Shown: positions 19,581-28,234 of the stretch, piece after piece
How positions within the stretch are numbered: position 1 is the first letter of the stretch
Layout of the letters: every line of letters begins with the position of its first letter
Assembly: GCF_009650095.1 (NCBI RefSeq)
Contig: NZ_CP045915.1
Span: forward strand, 4,154,001-4,218,000
Direction of reading: 5' to 3'
Length of the DNA: 64,000 nt
Source of the DNA: Gracilibacillus salitolerans
Lineage (GTDB): Bacteria > Bacillota > Bacilli > Bacillales > Amphibacillaceae
The notes under the pieces: model-generated
What the model saw: only the letters and a program-made list of their open reading frames with translations
Told to the model about the DNA's origin: nothing
The model's database searches: none
Position numbers and translations under genes: made by a program

Positions 19581-20261
19581 TCACTTATTACGTATCTTTA
19601 AAATATACTGCATGTTGATAGTAATCAGGATGAGTCCAATAATGAAAATAGCAAATAGTTGTGAATGTTCAGAGCTAACGGAATAGACCGTTAAAATAAT
19701 CATTGCACCTACAAGTAGTAGATTTGTGCTGTTAAACGTATAATAAAGTCCTTCCAACATCACATGTCGCTCTCCTTCATCAGACGAAGCAAGAAGCTTT
19801 TTCGTGTAATCTTTATCTGATGCTTCCGGAAGGTCTCGTTCAGGATACATCACTTTTAATAAATATGGCATTACAAATGAACTTGCGCCAGTAAGCATTA
19901 CAAGAATTGAAGCGAAAATAGCCAGTAATATTTCTTGGTTGGTTACTAGTACTATACTTAATGTTATAATGGAAAAGATCATACTGCTATTCCCCGCTAA
20001 TGAAACATCACTAAATTTTTGATATTGCCATTTATCACGAACATCTTCTTCTTCTCCTTCTAAAGAGCTCGATGCCTTTCGTTTGATTTGCAGCATCCCT
20101 ATCATAGCTAGCACTAGCAAAATCAGAGAGACTCCTCCTAGAATCCATGTCAATTCATAAGCGATCTCTAATATCGTTACTCCAAATTCTAAATCTAAAA
20201 AAGCATACACAATAAAAAAACCAAAAACGGCTCCTATAAAGAATTTCCCAAAAGTTTTCAT
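19581..20261 (-). CDS. DUF3169-family membrane protein
   Basis: A 226-residue protein with six hydrophobic segments in three pairs (about residues 7-25, 37-60, 92-108, 112-135, 175-193, 200-217) and charged loops (SSSLEGEEEDVRDKWQYQKF; YPERDLPEASDKDY). This matches the DUF3169 family, which commonly sits behind a small XRE regulator, as here. Its start overlaps the regulator's stop by four bases (ATGA). Function unknown; a membrane output or sensor of the paired regulator is an inference. Confidence 0.75.
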   Translation of the reverse strand: MKTFGKFFIGAVFGFFIVYAFLDLEFGVTILEIAYELTWILGGVSLILLVLAMIGMLQIKRKASSSLEGEEEDVRDKWQYQKFSDVSLAGNSSMIFSIITLSIVLVTNQEILLAIFASILVMLTGASSFVMPYLLKVMYPERDLPEASDKDYTKKLLASSDEGERHVMLEGLYYTFNSTNLLLVGAMIILTVYSVSSEHSQLFAIFIIGLILITINMQYILKIRNK

Positions 20262-20464
20262 ACTAAATCTTCCTCCTTAAATATAAAAATATTATCAATT
20301 GGTTCATCAAAGATATGTGATAACCTCATTGCTATGAGGAGAGAGGGCATTAATTCCTCACGTTCAATCAAACTAATCGTTTGACGCGAGACTTTTGTTC
20401 GTTTAGCAAGTTCTGTTTGATTCAGTCCATCTCTTGCACGTAATTCTTTCAGTCTAGTCTTCAT
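20258..20464 (-). CDS. Small XRE-family HTH regulator
   Basis: A 68-residue HTH_3 protein of the compact YozG/Cro type. The helix-turn-helix is NQTELAKRTKVSRQTISLIE, and the tail DEPIDNIFIFKEEDLV is typical of the family. The ATG at 20464 follows GAGGTGACAAG, and the longer frame upstream lacks support. Translationally coupled to the DUF3169 gene. An inverted repeat about 90 bases upstream is a likely operator, implying autoregulation. Confidence 0.85.
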   Translation of the reverse strand: MKTRLKELRARDGLNQTELAKRTKVSRQTISLIEREELMPSLLIAMRLSHIFDEPIDNIFIFKEEDLV

Positions 20465-20550
20465 CTTGTCACCTCGCATGTTTTTTATCTTATTCACCAT
20501 TACATAAACGAGAAATTTGATAACACAAAATCACTGTATACTATTCTTAT

Positions 20551-20598
20551 CATTTTGACAAGTATTATTGTCAAAATGAATAATTTTATTGTCAAATT
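20551..20598 (-). promoter_or_regulatory. Probable XRE operator: inverted repeat plus extra half-site
   Basis: CATTTTGACAA and TTGTCAAAATG form an 11-base perfect inverted repeat with a 6-base spacer (20551-20578). A third half-site TTGTCAAATT starts 21 bases after the second, two helical turns on. It lies upstream of the XRE gene, and the half-sites contain -35-like TTGACA hexamers. Confidence 0.6.
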
Positions 20599-20660
20599 TA
20601 AAGAATAAAAATGTGTGGCTGTAATCCTTAAGAAAATTGGATACCGGAAACTTGTATAAA

Positions 20661-20709
20661 AAAAGCCTCCTCTATATACAAATTCTAATATACTATAGAG
20701 GAGACTTTT
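20661..20709 (-). terminator. Terminator-like hairpin downstream of helD
   Basis: CCTCCTCTATA pairs with TATAGAGGAG around an AT-rich loop; on the minus strand a run of seven T follows. It lies about 150 bases beyond the helD stop, with no gene in between. Confidence 0.65.
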
Positions 20710-20860
20710 AAACTGTTTATATATGAAAAAGCTGATATTAACTTAAGTTTTAAATTTAATTTTGTGATTTTGTTGATAATTGATGATTAAAAATAGGAAA
20801 CATAGCGCAAAGCACCGGATTGTTTTAGGAACGTTTGTTTATCTTAAAAATCCAATTAAA

Positions 20861-23197
20861 TCAAGCTTGGATGAAACCCTCCCGCAATACGTTTTGTAAA
20901 AACATGCTCGGTTTACCTACGCTGTAAAGCTGTAAATAATGCATAGCTCTGGTGCAGGCAGTGTAGAAAACTCTGCGCAGGCTCTCATCACCGTATACTT
21001 GCTCCGATGCATCATAAATAATGACAGCATCGAATTCGATACCCTTGGACAAATACGACGGTACTACAACTACTCCTTGCTCATATTCAATCGAGTTGCT
21101 CTTTAAGAGTTTAATTTCATTGATGCTGGCCAGGGATTCATATGCACTTATACTTTCCTCAGCAGACTTGCATATTATCGCAATACTATTAAGCCCTAGA
21201 CTTCGTAAACCTGCGACTTTGGAGGCAATAGAGCTGTGCAGTTCTACGTGATCAGCTACTTGTTTCAGTACGGGGAGCTCACCGAAGCGTTCAAAAGGAA
21301 TTATTTTTTCTCCATTAGGAACGAGTCTTCGTGTAAACTCAATAATCGGTTTGGTAGATCGGTAGCTTCGTGCTATATTGATCACTTCCGTTTGATCCGA
21401 TCCGTAAAGGCTGGTAAGTTTGTTGAAATCAACCGTTTCGCTAGCGTGGGTGAATATTGCCTGATTAAAGTCGCCGAGCACTGTCATACTGGCCGCAGGA
21501 AACAAACGCCTCAAAAACTCAAATTGAAATGGGGAATAATCCTGTGCCTCATCAACAACGATGTGTTTGATTGAGCTGTTCGTCTGAAAGCCTTGAATCA
21601 GATCTTTCAAAAGTAAAAACGGAGTAGCATCCTCATAAAATAGTTTATCTTCATCTAGCATTTCCAGTGTCGCCTGACAAATAGACGCCCACTCCTCCGG
21701 TGTCTCTCCTTCAATCCAATGATTGATCTGTAAGGAATCAGCAAAAAGCTGCTTGTATGTCCCCTTAAAATCAACAAAATGAAACGCTCGGACTCGCTTT
21801 CGTAACGGCTTCAATTTTTGGTGAACAATCAATTGGGCAAGTGCTTCTGGCTCGACCTCATAGTCGGCAATCGCTTCTCTTTTATAGCCTCGTTTTTCTG
21901 CTAAGTAGACGCGTGCCTTATGGTATTCATCGTCACTAAGTAGCTCGATTTCTTCCTCTACCCATGATTTTGTCCTTTCGATCCTTTGAACCTCATTTAT
22001 GTTTTTTATTAGCCAATCCTTCAATTTTTCAAGTCTATTATGGAAGTCGAGTGAAGTGTCATGACTGTAAAATCTTTCTGCTATTTGTTGTGCTGTAACG
22101 ATTGGTTTTCCTCTAAAAGTAATGTTCTTAAATAGCATGCCTGATAATTCTAGTGATTGTCTATATAATTGGATTGCCTCAAAAAAACGGGTAGATGCTT
22201 TAAAACGGATGCTCGCAAGCCTTGACCTGTACGATGGAGTATTTGTTGCAGTTAAAACATATTCCAATTGCTCGTAGGGATTTTCAACTTGAAAATCTTT
22301 ACTCAAACGACGATTCAAGTATTCCTGAAATGTGACCTGTTGCATATTCTCTTCACCAAGTTCTGGTAGCACATTGGACACGTAGCTGCTAAACATGGCA
22401 TTAGGCGAAAAAAGAATGATTTGATCAGCATTCAAACGTTCTCGATATTTGTAGAGCAAATAAGCAATTCGTTGCATGGCAGCCGATGTCTTGCCACTCC
22501 CTGCTGCACCGTGAACAATAAGCAACCTCCCATGGTCATGGCGGATGATCTTATTTTGCTCCTGTTGAATGGTAGCTACTATATTGTGCATTTGTTTGTC
22601 GGTACCTTTGCCCAGAACCTGCTGTAAAATCTCGTCTCCAATGGTGAGGCTCGTATCGAACATCGATTGAAGAACGCCGCCACGTGTAAGATATTGCCAC
22701 TTTTTCTCCAATATGCCTTCAATTACGCCTTCGGGGGTTTTATACTTAGCCGGACCGGGCTGGTAATCGTAGTAGACACTCGAGACCGGAGCCCTCCAGT
22801 CATAGATAAGGAAATCTTCGCCACTAGAATCACGCAGCGTGGAGATACCAATATAGATTTGTTCCGGAGTGGAAGTACCTTCTTCCATAAAATCGATCCG
22901 GCCGAAATAAGGAACCTCCTGCATACGGCTTAATGTGGACAATCTCTTGGATGCGTGTCTATGGCTGCTTTGGCTTACGGACAGAGCTTGTGCCTCTTGC
23001 CTCAATCCGATGATGGTCTCTAGGTAATCATCAAAGGTATCCGTATTCACCTTGACTTCATCCCAAAAGTGTTTGCGGATATCAACCACCTCGTTTTTGC
23101 GCCTAGAAGTTTCAGCTTCCAATCTGTTGATTTCCTCCTCAATTGTCTCCATAACACTGTCCAATCGTTTTTGCTCCTGCTGAAATTCCAAACTCAT
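20861..23197 (-). CDS. helD: RNA polymerase recycling motor HelD
   Basis: A 778-residue UvrD/Rep-like ATPase. The ATG at 23197 follows AAAGGAGTG; the ORF runs 18 codons further upstream without support. An N-terminal coiled coil (about residues 1-80, EEEINRLEAETSRRKNEV) is the arm that enters the polymerase channels. Walker A HGAAGSGKTSAAMQR sits at about residue 229, the motif II IVVDEAQDYSPFQFEFL in the middle, and ARSYRSTKPI and YTACTRAMHYL near the end. Length and architecture match Firmicute HelD, which strips stalled RNA polymerase from DNA. Confidence 0.92.
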   Translation of the reverse strand: MSLEFQQEQKRLDSVMETIEEEINRLEAETSRRKNEVVDIRKHFWDEVKVNTDTFDDYLETIIGLRQEAQALSVSQSSHRHASKRLSTLSRMQEVPYFGRIDFMEEGTSTPEQIYIGISTLRDSSGEDFLIYDWRAPVSSVYYDYQPGPAKYKTPEGVIEGILEKKWQYLTRGGVLQSMFDTSLTIGDEILQQVLGKGTDKQMHNIVATIQQEQNKIIRHDHGRLLIVHGAAGSGKTSAAMQRIAYLLYKYRERLNADQIILFSPNAMFSSYVSNVLPELGEENMQQVTFQEYLNRRLSKDFQVENPYEQLEYVLTATNTPSYRSRLASIRFKASTRFFEAIQLYRQSLELSGMLFKNITFRGKPIVTAQQIAERFYSHDTSLDFHNRLEKLKDWLIKNINEVQRIERTKSWVEEEIELLSDDEYHKARVYLAEKRGYKREAIADYEVEPEALAQLIVHQKLKPLRKRVRAFHFVDFKGTYKQLFADSLQINHWIEGETPEEWASICQATLEMLDEDKLFYEDATPFLLLKDLIQGFQTNSSIKHIVVDEAQDYSPFQFEFLRRLFPAASMTVLGDFNQAIFTHASETVDFNKLTSLYGSDQTEVINIARSYRSTKPIIEFTRRLVPNGEKIIPFERFGELPVLKQVADHVELHSSIASKVAGLRSLGLNSIAIICKSAEESISAYESLASINEIKLLKSNSIEYEQGVVVVPSYLSKGIEFDAVIIYDASEQVYGDESLRRVFYTACTRAMHYLQLYSVGKPSMFLQNVLREGFIQA

Positions 23198-23664
23198 AGC
23201 AAACACTCCTTTGAAAAGATTATAAAAAGGGTTGACAAATATAACGATCACATTGTATAATTAAAATAGGGATAATATAATATTTTTTAATAATACAATG
23301 CATACCTATATAAATTTACCACAAGATCGCATTTTTTGCAACGTCTTAGACTTGAATTCTATCATGAGGTTAGGACATAGCCAGCCAATAATAACGAAAA
23401 AGGATCCGATCGTCGCTTTGACGATCGGATCCTTTTTTATTGGACTATGTTCATCATCTTTTGTGCCACTAGCTGTCATCGCGGTAAGCTCTTATCTAGT
23501 ACTATCGGTGAATTTAGCGTATCGGAAATCTTTCCAAATTACGGATCCACTACTAAACCAAGTGAATTTTTAAATTTTATTAGACCTAAATATTATTTAT
23601 ATTCTTTACCTCAAAAAGAAAACAATCGATAAGTTAGTCGGTGATTTTCTTTACATGGTCTGCC
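23198..23664. other. Intergenic stretch between helD and the SRPBCC gene
   Basis: It holds the helD promoter region and a strong bidirectional hairpin at 23396-23440. On the plus strand 23480-23632 encodes a fragment (GSTTKPSEFLNFIRPKY) faintly like the end of ComEC-type metallo-hydrolase domains, without a convincing start. The plus ORF at 23298-23573 runs straight through the hairpin and is not accepted. Confidence 0.45.
23396..23440. terminator. Strong bidirectional hairpin terminator
   Basis: AAAAAGGATCCGATCGTC pairs perfectly with GACGATCGGATCCTTTTT across a 5-base loop, giving T-tracts in both directions. It is not placed close after any intact gene: the SRPBCC stop is 225 bases away. 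Confidence 0.75.
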
Positions 23665-24159
23665 TTATTTTGCTTCCTTTGATAAATAATCTTCTAATTG
23701 ATTGAAAGTTCCTGAAAATCCTTCATAAATCATATCTTTTGATTCTCTAAAGGTTTTAATTTCCTCTTCGGTTGCTGATGCTGGAGTTATTACCGCTGTA
23801 AGGGTTGTTTTACCCTCATCCTCGGTAAAAGTCATTGTATTCAGAGTTTCCAAGGGCCAATTTTCGTCAAAGGGTGCACGAACAATGTTACCTTCCTCAT
23901 CAGAAAAGAAACTGGTGTAAACGATTTTCTCTGGTGCAATAATTTCATTGTATACAAATTTAACCCACATTACATCACCATCAGCAGGTTTCTGGCTGTA
24001 ATGAAAGACACCTCCCGGTCGGAAATCTGATTTAGTAACATTAAACGTCCAACCTGTTGGACCCCACCAGTTTTGTAAATGTTCTGATTCGGTAAATGCC
24101 TTGAACACTAGTTCTCGTGGAGCATTGAAAGTATGGGTTATTTCGACTTGAGCTGACAT
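23665..24159 (-). CDS. SRPBCC/AHSA1-family protein
   Basis: A 164-residue START-like protein. The ATG at 24159 follows CTGGAGGG. Family marks: THTFNAPRELVFKAFTES, LQNWWGPTGWT, FRPGGVFHY and the C-terminal TFNQLEDYL. It lies 19 bases behind an ArsR-type regulator, the usual partner of this family. It probably binds a small hydrophobic ligand; the physiological role is unknown. Confidence 0.87.
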   Translation of the reverse strand: MSAQVEITHTFNAPRELVFKAFTESEHLQNWWGPTGWTFNVTKSDFRPGGVFHYSQKPADGDVMWVKFVYNEIIAPEKIVYTSFFSDEEGNIVRAPFDENWPLETLNTMTFTEDEGKTTLTAVITPASATEEEIKTFRESKDMIYEGFSGTFNQLEDYLSKEAK

Positions 24160-24178
24160 TTTAATCCCTCCAGTAATT

Positions 24179-24514
24179 TTAGTTATCATTCTCTTTGTTT
24201 CCATTCTTTTGTAGATCTTGCAAATAACGATCCAAGTTTTTGAATCTTTCCTCCCACAGTTCACGGTATTGTTCTAACCATGAATCTAATTCTTTAAAAG
24301 GCTCCGATCGTAGCTTATAGATGCGACGATTCGCTTCTGCATCAAACTCAACTACTCCCGCTTCATGCAGTACACGAAGATGTTTGGATGCCTGAGGTTG
24401 GCGAATGTGAAGCGTATCCACGATTTCACTGACCGTTAGCGGGCCCTCGAGCAGTAAATCTACATTCTTTAACCTACTGGGCTCGGCAAGAGCGCTTAAG
24501 ATTTTAGTTTTCAT
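24179..24514 (-). CDS. ArsR-family transcriptional regulator
   Basis: A 111-residue winged-helix repressor: ILSALAEPSRLKNVDLLLEG, VSEIVDTLHIRQPQASKHLRVL and a wing EFDAEANRRIYKL. It lacks the cysteine metal boxes of ArsR/SmtB, fitting the group paired with AHSA1 proteins. An AAAGGAGG site is followed first by ATGGAAAAATGA, a three-codon frame that overlaps this start by ATGA. One extra A in the five-base A run would fuse it in frame as MEKMKTK. So the start is either coupled through that mini-frame or affected by an indel. Confidence 0.85.
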   Translation of the reverse strand: MKTKILSALAEPSRLKNVDLLLEGPLTVSEIVDTLHIRQPQASKHLRVLHEAGVVEFDAEANRRIYKLRSEPFKELDSWLEQYRELWEERFKNLDRYLQDLQKNGNKENDN

Positions 24515-24624
24515 TTTTCCATTCGAACACCTCCTTTTTTATTACGAATATTCCACGATAGGAATATACCATTACAGGAATAAATCTGTCAAGGAAAAAA
24601 TCATTCATATAAAGTATGATTTCC

Positions 24625-24657
24625 ATCAGTGGGGGTTTTACGGACGATTAGCAGCGT
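24625..24657 (+). repeat. Direct repeat, copy 1
   Basis: ATCAGTG followed by GGTTTTACGGACGATTAGCA and a CGT end. A second copy stands at 25237-25268 in the same direction, with one gap and one mismatch. The copies bracket about 580 bases including the broken MerR gene. Confidence 0.7.
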
Positions 24658-25033
24658 TTTTTTATGTATCAACCTTTTAATCCTTATTCAACAATTACAC
24701 CCAATAATTTAAGTGAACTTATTCACAATATTGCATTTCTATTGATGAGTGACAAGTGCCTTTTTCCTTTATGAACCGAATCTAAAGTATTTTTTAATGA
24801 TGAATTTCTATATAGGAAGTAAAAATGCTAAGGTTAGAAGAGACTTCTCCTTATTTGATATTGAGCAATCGAAAAGAAATTTTCATCAGACGTATGTGGT
24901 AATCTTGAAACCAGATTGTCCTCTCCTTTCCTTTTAAACGCTTTAAAATAATTTTTATTTTAAACTTGGCCCTTACGTGACGTAACGATGTATATTAAAT
25001 TCACTGGTAAAAATAATTGCGTGAAATGAGGAG

Positions 25034-25233
25034 ATGACCACTGCAGGTAAAAAATACTGGAAAGTTGGCGAACTTGCCAAGTTAACCGAGTTAACCATTC
25101 GGACCTTAGATATGATGATCAAATTGGTTTGTACTCACCATCCGGATATTCTGATGCGGAGAATGATTTATGGATGACCATTTCAAGAAGCTTGGCGACT
25201 TCCTTGACAAGCACCCAAAAACATAAAGTGTGA
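25034..25233 (+). pseudogene. Frameshifted, truncated MerR-family regulator
   Basis: An ATG after ATGAGGAG opens a clear MerR N-terminus (KYWKVGELAKLTELTIRTL). The homology then jumps to another frame: YDDQIGLYSPSGYSDAENDLW continues from 25111. About one codon around 25110 has been lost with a shift, and both frames end within 50-70 codons, at 25177 and 25233. The dimer/effector part is absent. A TipA/SkgA-like regulator is the probable ancestor. Confidence 0.75.
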
Positions 25234-25236
25234 CTG

Positions 25237-25268
25237 ATCAGTGAGGTTTTACGGACGATTAGCACCGT
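25237..25268 (+). repeat. Direct repeat, copy 2
   Basis: Second copy of the repeat at 24625-24657, sharing an exact 20-base core. It begins just after the last MerR-derived stop and runs up to the reductase leader. Confidence 0.7.
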
Positions 25269-25293
25269 GGTAAAGAAATATGGAGGAATAGAT

Positions 25294-25845
25294 ATGACAA
25301 AAGTATATTTTGGCATGACTTTATCTCTTGATGGATTCGTCAACGACAGAAAAGGCAATTTTGATATGCTCTTTGCCAGCTTTGAGCCGAATGAAGAACT
25401 GGCGGCAATGTTGCAAAATACCGGAGCTGTAGTAATGGGACGTAATAGCTTTGAGGCGGGAGGCGATACCGATTCTTATGCTGATTCATATGAATTCCAG
25501 GTGCCCTTATTTGTTCTGACTAAAAAACCACCGGCTAAGCATCCCAAGGAAAACGATAAATTAACAATTACCTTTGTGACTGATGGGATTGAAAGTGCTA
25601 TAAAACAAGCCAAAATCGCTGCCAAGGGTAAGGATGTCGCGGTGATGGGGGTTAGCGTCGGTCGTCAATTGCTTAAAGCAGGCTTAGTGGATGAATTACA
25701 AATAACGATAGCCCCTATTTTGCTTGGCAAGGGACTACTACTTTTTGAGCATCTGGAAGAACTTGAAATAAATCTTGAGAAACTGCGGACGATTGAGACC
25801 AAACAGCAAGTTGAAATCTGGTATAAAGTAATCCATCAAACCTAG
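25294..25845 (+). CDS. Dihydrofolate reductase-family protein (RibD C-terminal type)
   Basis: A 183-residue protein; the ATG at 25294 follows ATGGAGGAAT. The start TKVYFGMTLSLDGFVNDRKG, the GAVVMGRNSFE stretch, VAVMGVSVGRQLLKAGLVDEL and IAPILLGKG are the family pattern of YyaP/YwjB-like NADPH reductases. The physiological substrate is not known. It is probably unlinked to the broken MerR gene in front. Confidence 0.85.
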   Translation: MTKVYFGMTLSLDGFVNDRKGNFDMLFASFEPNEELAAMLQNTGAVVMGRNSFEAGGDTDSYADSYEFQVPLFVLTKKPPAKHPKENDKLTITFVTDGIESAIKQAKIAAKGKDVAVMGVSVGRQLLKAGLVDELQITIAPILLGKGLLLFEHLEELEINLEKLRTIETKQQVEIWYKVIHQT

Positions 25846-26182
25846 AACTTTTTATGCAAGAGGTTTTAGTCGTTTATCTTATATTTAGCGTACAATAAAC
25901 ACAATGGATACATGAACAAGTGGATGTAACAGTCTATCTGTATATCAACAAACCGGATTCGAAAGTAAACAAAGACGTTTGTAAAGACTATCGGATGCTT
26001 CTGTTCAACATAACAAAAGGTTAAATATTTTCATTAAAATTCGATCTGTATTCAAAACTATAGAATCCATTTTGTTCGACCTTTTTCCAGATGGATTCTT
26101 AGTGTTTTCCCTATAATGCAAGTTTGTGTTTTGTTTTCGATCAAACTTTATTCTAAAGCTACACGACTTGGAGGATTATGGA
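25846..26182. other. Intergenic stretch, no gene seen
   Basis: No coding signal with a ribosome site. A 9-base inverted repeat (AGAATCCAT at 26062-26070 and its complement at 26091-26099) could be a weak terminator or regulatory hairpin ahead of the serine hydrolase gene. Confidence 0.45.
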
Positions 26183-27745
26183 ATGAATATTAAATTAACA
26201 GCGATATTGGCAACCGTATTAATTAGTATACTTTATGTCTTCATATTATGGTTCGATGGACATCGGTTGCTTACTTCAGTATCAGACACGGAAACGGTAC
26301 AAGAAGCATCGTTTCAATCTTCTATAGATGCGTACATAAAAACTCAGATGCAAGAGCAGAATATACCCGGGTTGGCGTTGGGAATAGTCAATGGAGATCA
26401 AGTTGTGTATGTGAACGGATACGGACGTGCGGACTCTTCCGGGCGGGAGGTTACCTCCGAGACGCCCTTTGTGATCGGTTCAAATAGCAAATCGATTACG
26501 GCAACTGCTGTATTGCAGTTGGTCGAGGCAGGTAAGATCGATCTGGATGCTCCGGTTCAGCATTACATCCCTTCTTTCCATGTAAAAATGACAGAGGATT
26601 CGTATCAGGACGTAATTACGGTACGTCATTTGTTGAACCAAACAAGCGGATTGCCTCCTTACACACCTAATGGTGAAACCTCAGAGGATCAAGGGAATAC
26701 CACCTTAAAAAAGGCTGCTCTTACTTACTCAAACGGGATGGGGCTTGCCCGCCCGGTTGGAGAATACGGTTATGCGAATGCCAATTACGTCCTACTAGGG
26801 TACATCGTGGAGAAAGCCTCCGGACAGCCCTATGAAGATTATGTAAAGGAACATATCTTCGAGACTTTGGCCATGCACAAAAGCTTCTTATCACAAGATG
26901 AAGCTTTACGTAATGGCCTTGCTTCACCACACCGCAGATGGTTTGGTTTCACAGTAGAATATACAGGAGAAGATGTGTTCCAAGCAGGAGATTTGCCCGC
27001 CGGATTTATCATTTCTAGTGCGGAAAACATGAGTCATTATCTCATTGCACAAATGAACGGGGGACGATTTAGAGACGCAAGTGTACTCTCTTCAAAAAGC
27101 GTCCGTCTGATGCAAACAGAACCGATTTCCAACACATACGGCATGGGGTGGCTCTTTGACGAGATCAACGGTGTCGCAGTAATCGGACATGCCGGAGGGA
27201 CACCCGGATTCCAATCGCACATCTGGTTTTCGCCTGAACAACGAATCGGTGTGATCGTACTTGCCAATGTGGTCAGTGTGCTCGATGCTCTGCCCGATAC
27301 GGAATATTCCATGGCTACCGATATCGCATCAGACGTCATGAACATAATGACGGAGCAACCATTAACAGACTATAGGCTTAGTATCAATCAGAGGTATTGG
27401 CTATTGAACGGAGCAGTTGTACTATTGAGCGGATGGTTGGCACTGGCTTTAATAAGAACCGGGCAACGTTATCTTCGTCTGGCACAACAGCGTACATCTA
27501 AGAGATATGAATGGGTGTGGCGTTTAGCTCTTGTATTTATTCTGCATTTCATCTGGCCATGTTTGATAGTCATTATGACGTATACTTCTGTAATTCCTAT
27601 TTGGCAAGTCTTGACTGTTTTCCAGCCTGATGTGGTGTTATGGTTGAAGCTCATGGCCATCATTGTGCTATTGAAGGGCCTTGTCGAGACCGGACTTCTG
27701 ACCCAGAAATGGAAAACAAGGAAGAAACGCCAAATCAGAGCCTAA
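26183..27745 (+). CDS. Membrane serine hydrolase, class C beta-lactamase fold
   Basis: A 520-residue protein; the ATG at 26183 follows TTGGAGGATTATGG. One N-terminal membrane segment leads into an extracellular beta-lactamase-like domain with the SxxK motif SNSK (about residue 104), the YxN motif YANANY and the HxG motif IGHAGGTPG. About three or four membrane segments follow at the C-terminus (residues about 400-505). This is the layout of Bacillus PbpE/FmtA-like or YbbE-type esterases and D-aminopeptidases, not a secreted antibiotic-destroying lactamase. Codons look more GC-rich than the neighbours, hinting at acquisition. Confidence 0.86.
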   Translation: MNIKLTAILATVLISILYVFILWFDGHRLLTSVSDTETVQEASFQSSIDAYIKTQMQEQNIPGLALGIVNGDQVVYVNGYGRADSSGREVTSETPFVIGSNSKSITATAVLQLVEAGKIDLDAPVQHYIPSFHVKMTEDSYQDVITVRHLLNQTSGLPPYTPNGETSEDQGNTTLKKAALTYSNGMGLARPVGEYGYANANYVLLGYIVEKASGQPYEDYVKEHIFETLAMHKSFLSQDEALRNGLASPHRRWFGFTVEYTGEDVFQAGDLPAGFIISSAENMSHYLIAQMNGGRFRDASVLSSKSVRLMQTEPISNTYGMGWLFDEINGVAVIGHAGGTPGFQSHIWFSPEQRIGVIVLANVVSVLDALPDTEYSMATDIASDVMNIMTEQPLTDYRLSINQRYWLLNGAVVLLSGWLALALIRTGQRYLRLAQQRTSKRYEWVWRLALVFILHFIWPCLIVIMTYTSVIPIWQVLTVFQPDVVLWLKLMAIIVLLKGLVETGLLTQKWKTRKKRQIRA

Positions 27746-27746
27746 A

Positions 27747-27802
27747 CGTTCAACTGTACCTTTTATTGTAAATAAGCTACCCTAAAGTTATACAGTTGAA
27801 CG
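27747..27802 (+). terminator. Long-loop hairpin after the serine hydrolase
   Basis: Perfect 12-base arms CGTTCAACTGTA and TACAGTTGAACG, 32 bases apart, begin two bases after the stop. There is no T-tract, so this may be a repeat end and not an efficient terminator. Confidence 0.45.
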
Positions 27803-27843
27803 CTGTGCTAAACCAGTGAAGTTCTCCATAACTTTCAAAGGGC

Positions 27844-28152
27844 TTAAAATGCTTTTGTTAAACTAATTGTTTTTTCAATGATGATTAAAGCAATCACTGC
27901 AATAAGAATAAATACAACCGAAACGGCATTAATAACAGGATCAAAGGTTTGTTCCACATAATTAAATATTCGTACGGGAACAGTGACAAATTGAGGTGAA
28001 GTTACAAAAACACTTACAAAAACCTCCCCAAATGATGTCACGCCCGCAAATACTGCTCCAGCCATAATACCAGGCTTAATGTTTGGAATCGTTACTTGGA
28101 AAAAGGTGCGAATTGGCCCAGCACCAAGGCTCATAGATGCCTGTTCGATGAC
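27844..28152 (-). pseudogene. Truncated second copy of the PotC-like permease gene
   Basis: About 305 bases are nearly identical (about eight mismatches by eye) to the 3' end of the permease gene at 38932-39240, including the stop codon. Homology stops abruptly after GCCTGTTC, and the frame continues into unrelated codons up to 28221. Only the last two membrane helices and the EAA-loop region (EQASMSLGAGPIRTFF) remain, so it cannot form a permease alone. Confidence 0.85.
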
Positions 28153-28234
28153 TTGGGGCAATAACCATATATGGAACACTTGAGAAGGATCGGCTATGTT
28201 GTCATCTAGTTTGTTTCTCAACGGTGTTTCTTAA

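Noticed and set aside
23298..23573. Plus-strand 91-residue frame after helD
   Set aside because: It runs through a perfect terminator hairpin and lacks a ribosome site.
24749..24937. 62-residue plus-strand frame
   Set aside because: No start signal and no recognisable domain; low-complexity aromatic composition typical of non-coding AT-rich DNA.
26183..27745. Class C beta-lactamase (antibiotic resistance) call
   Set aside because: Multiple C-terminal membrane segments and general motif set fit housekeeping esterase/peptidase-type serine hydrolases better.
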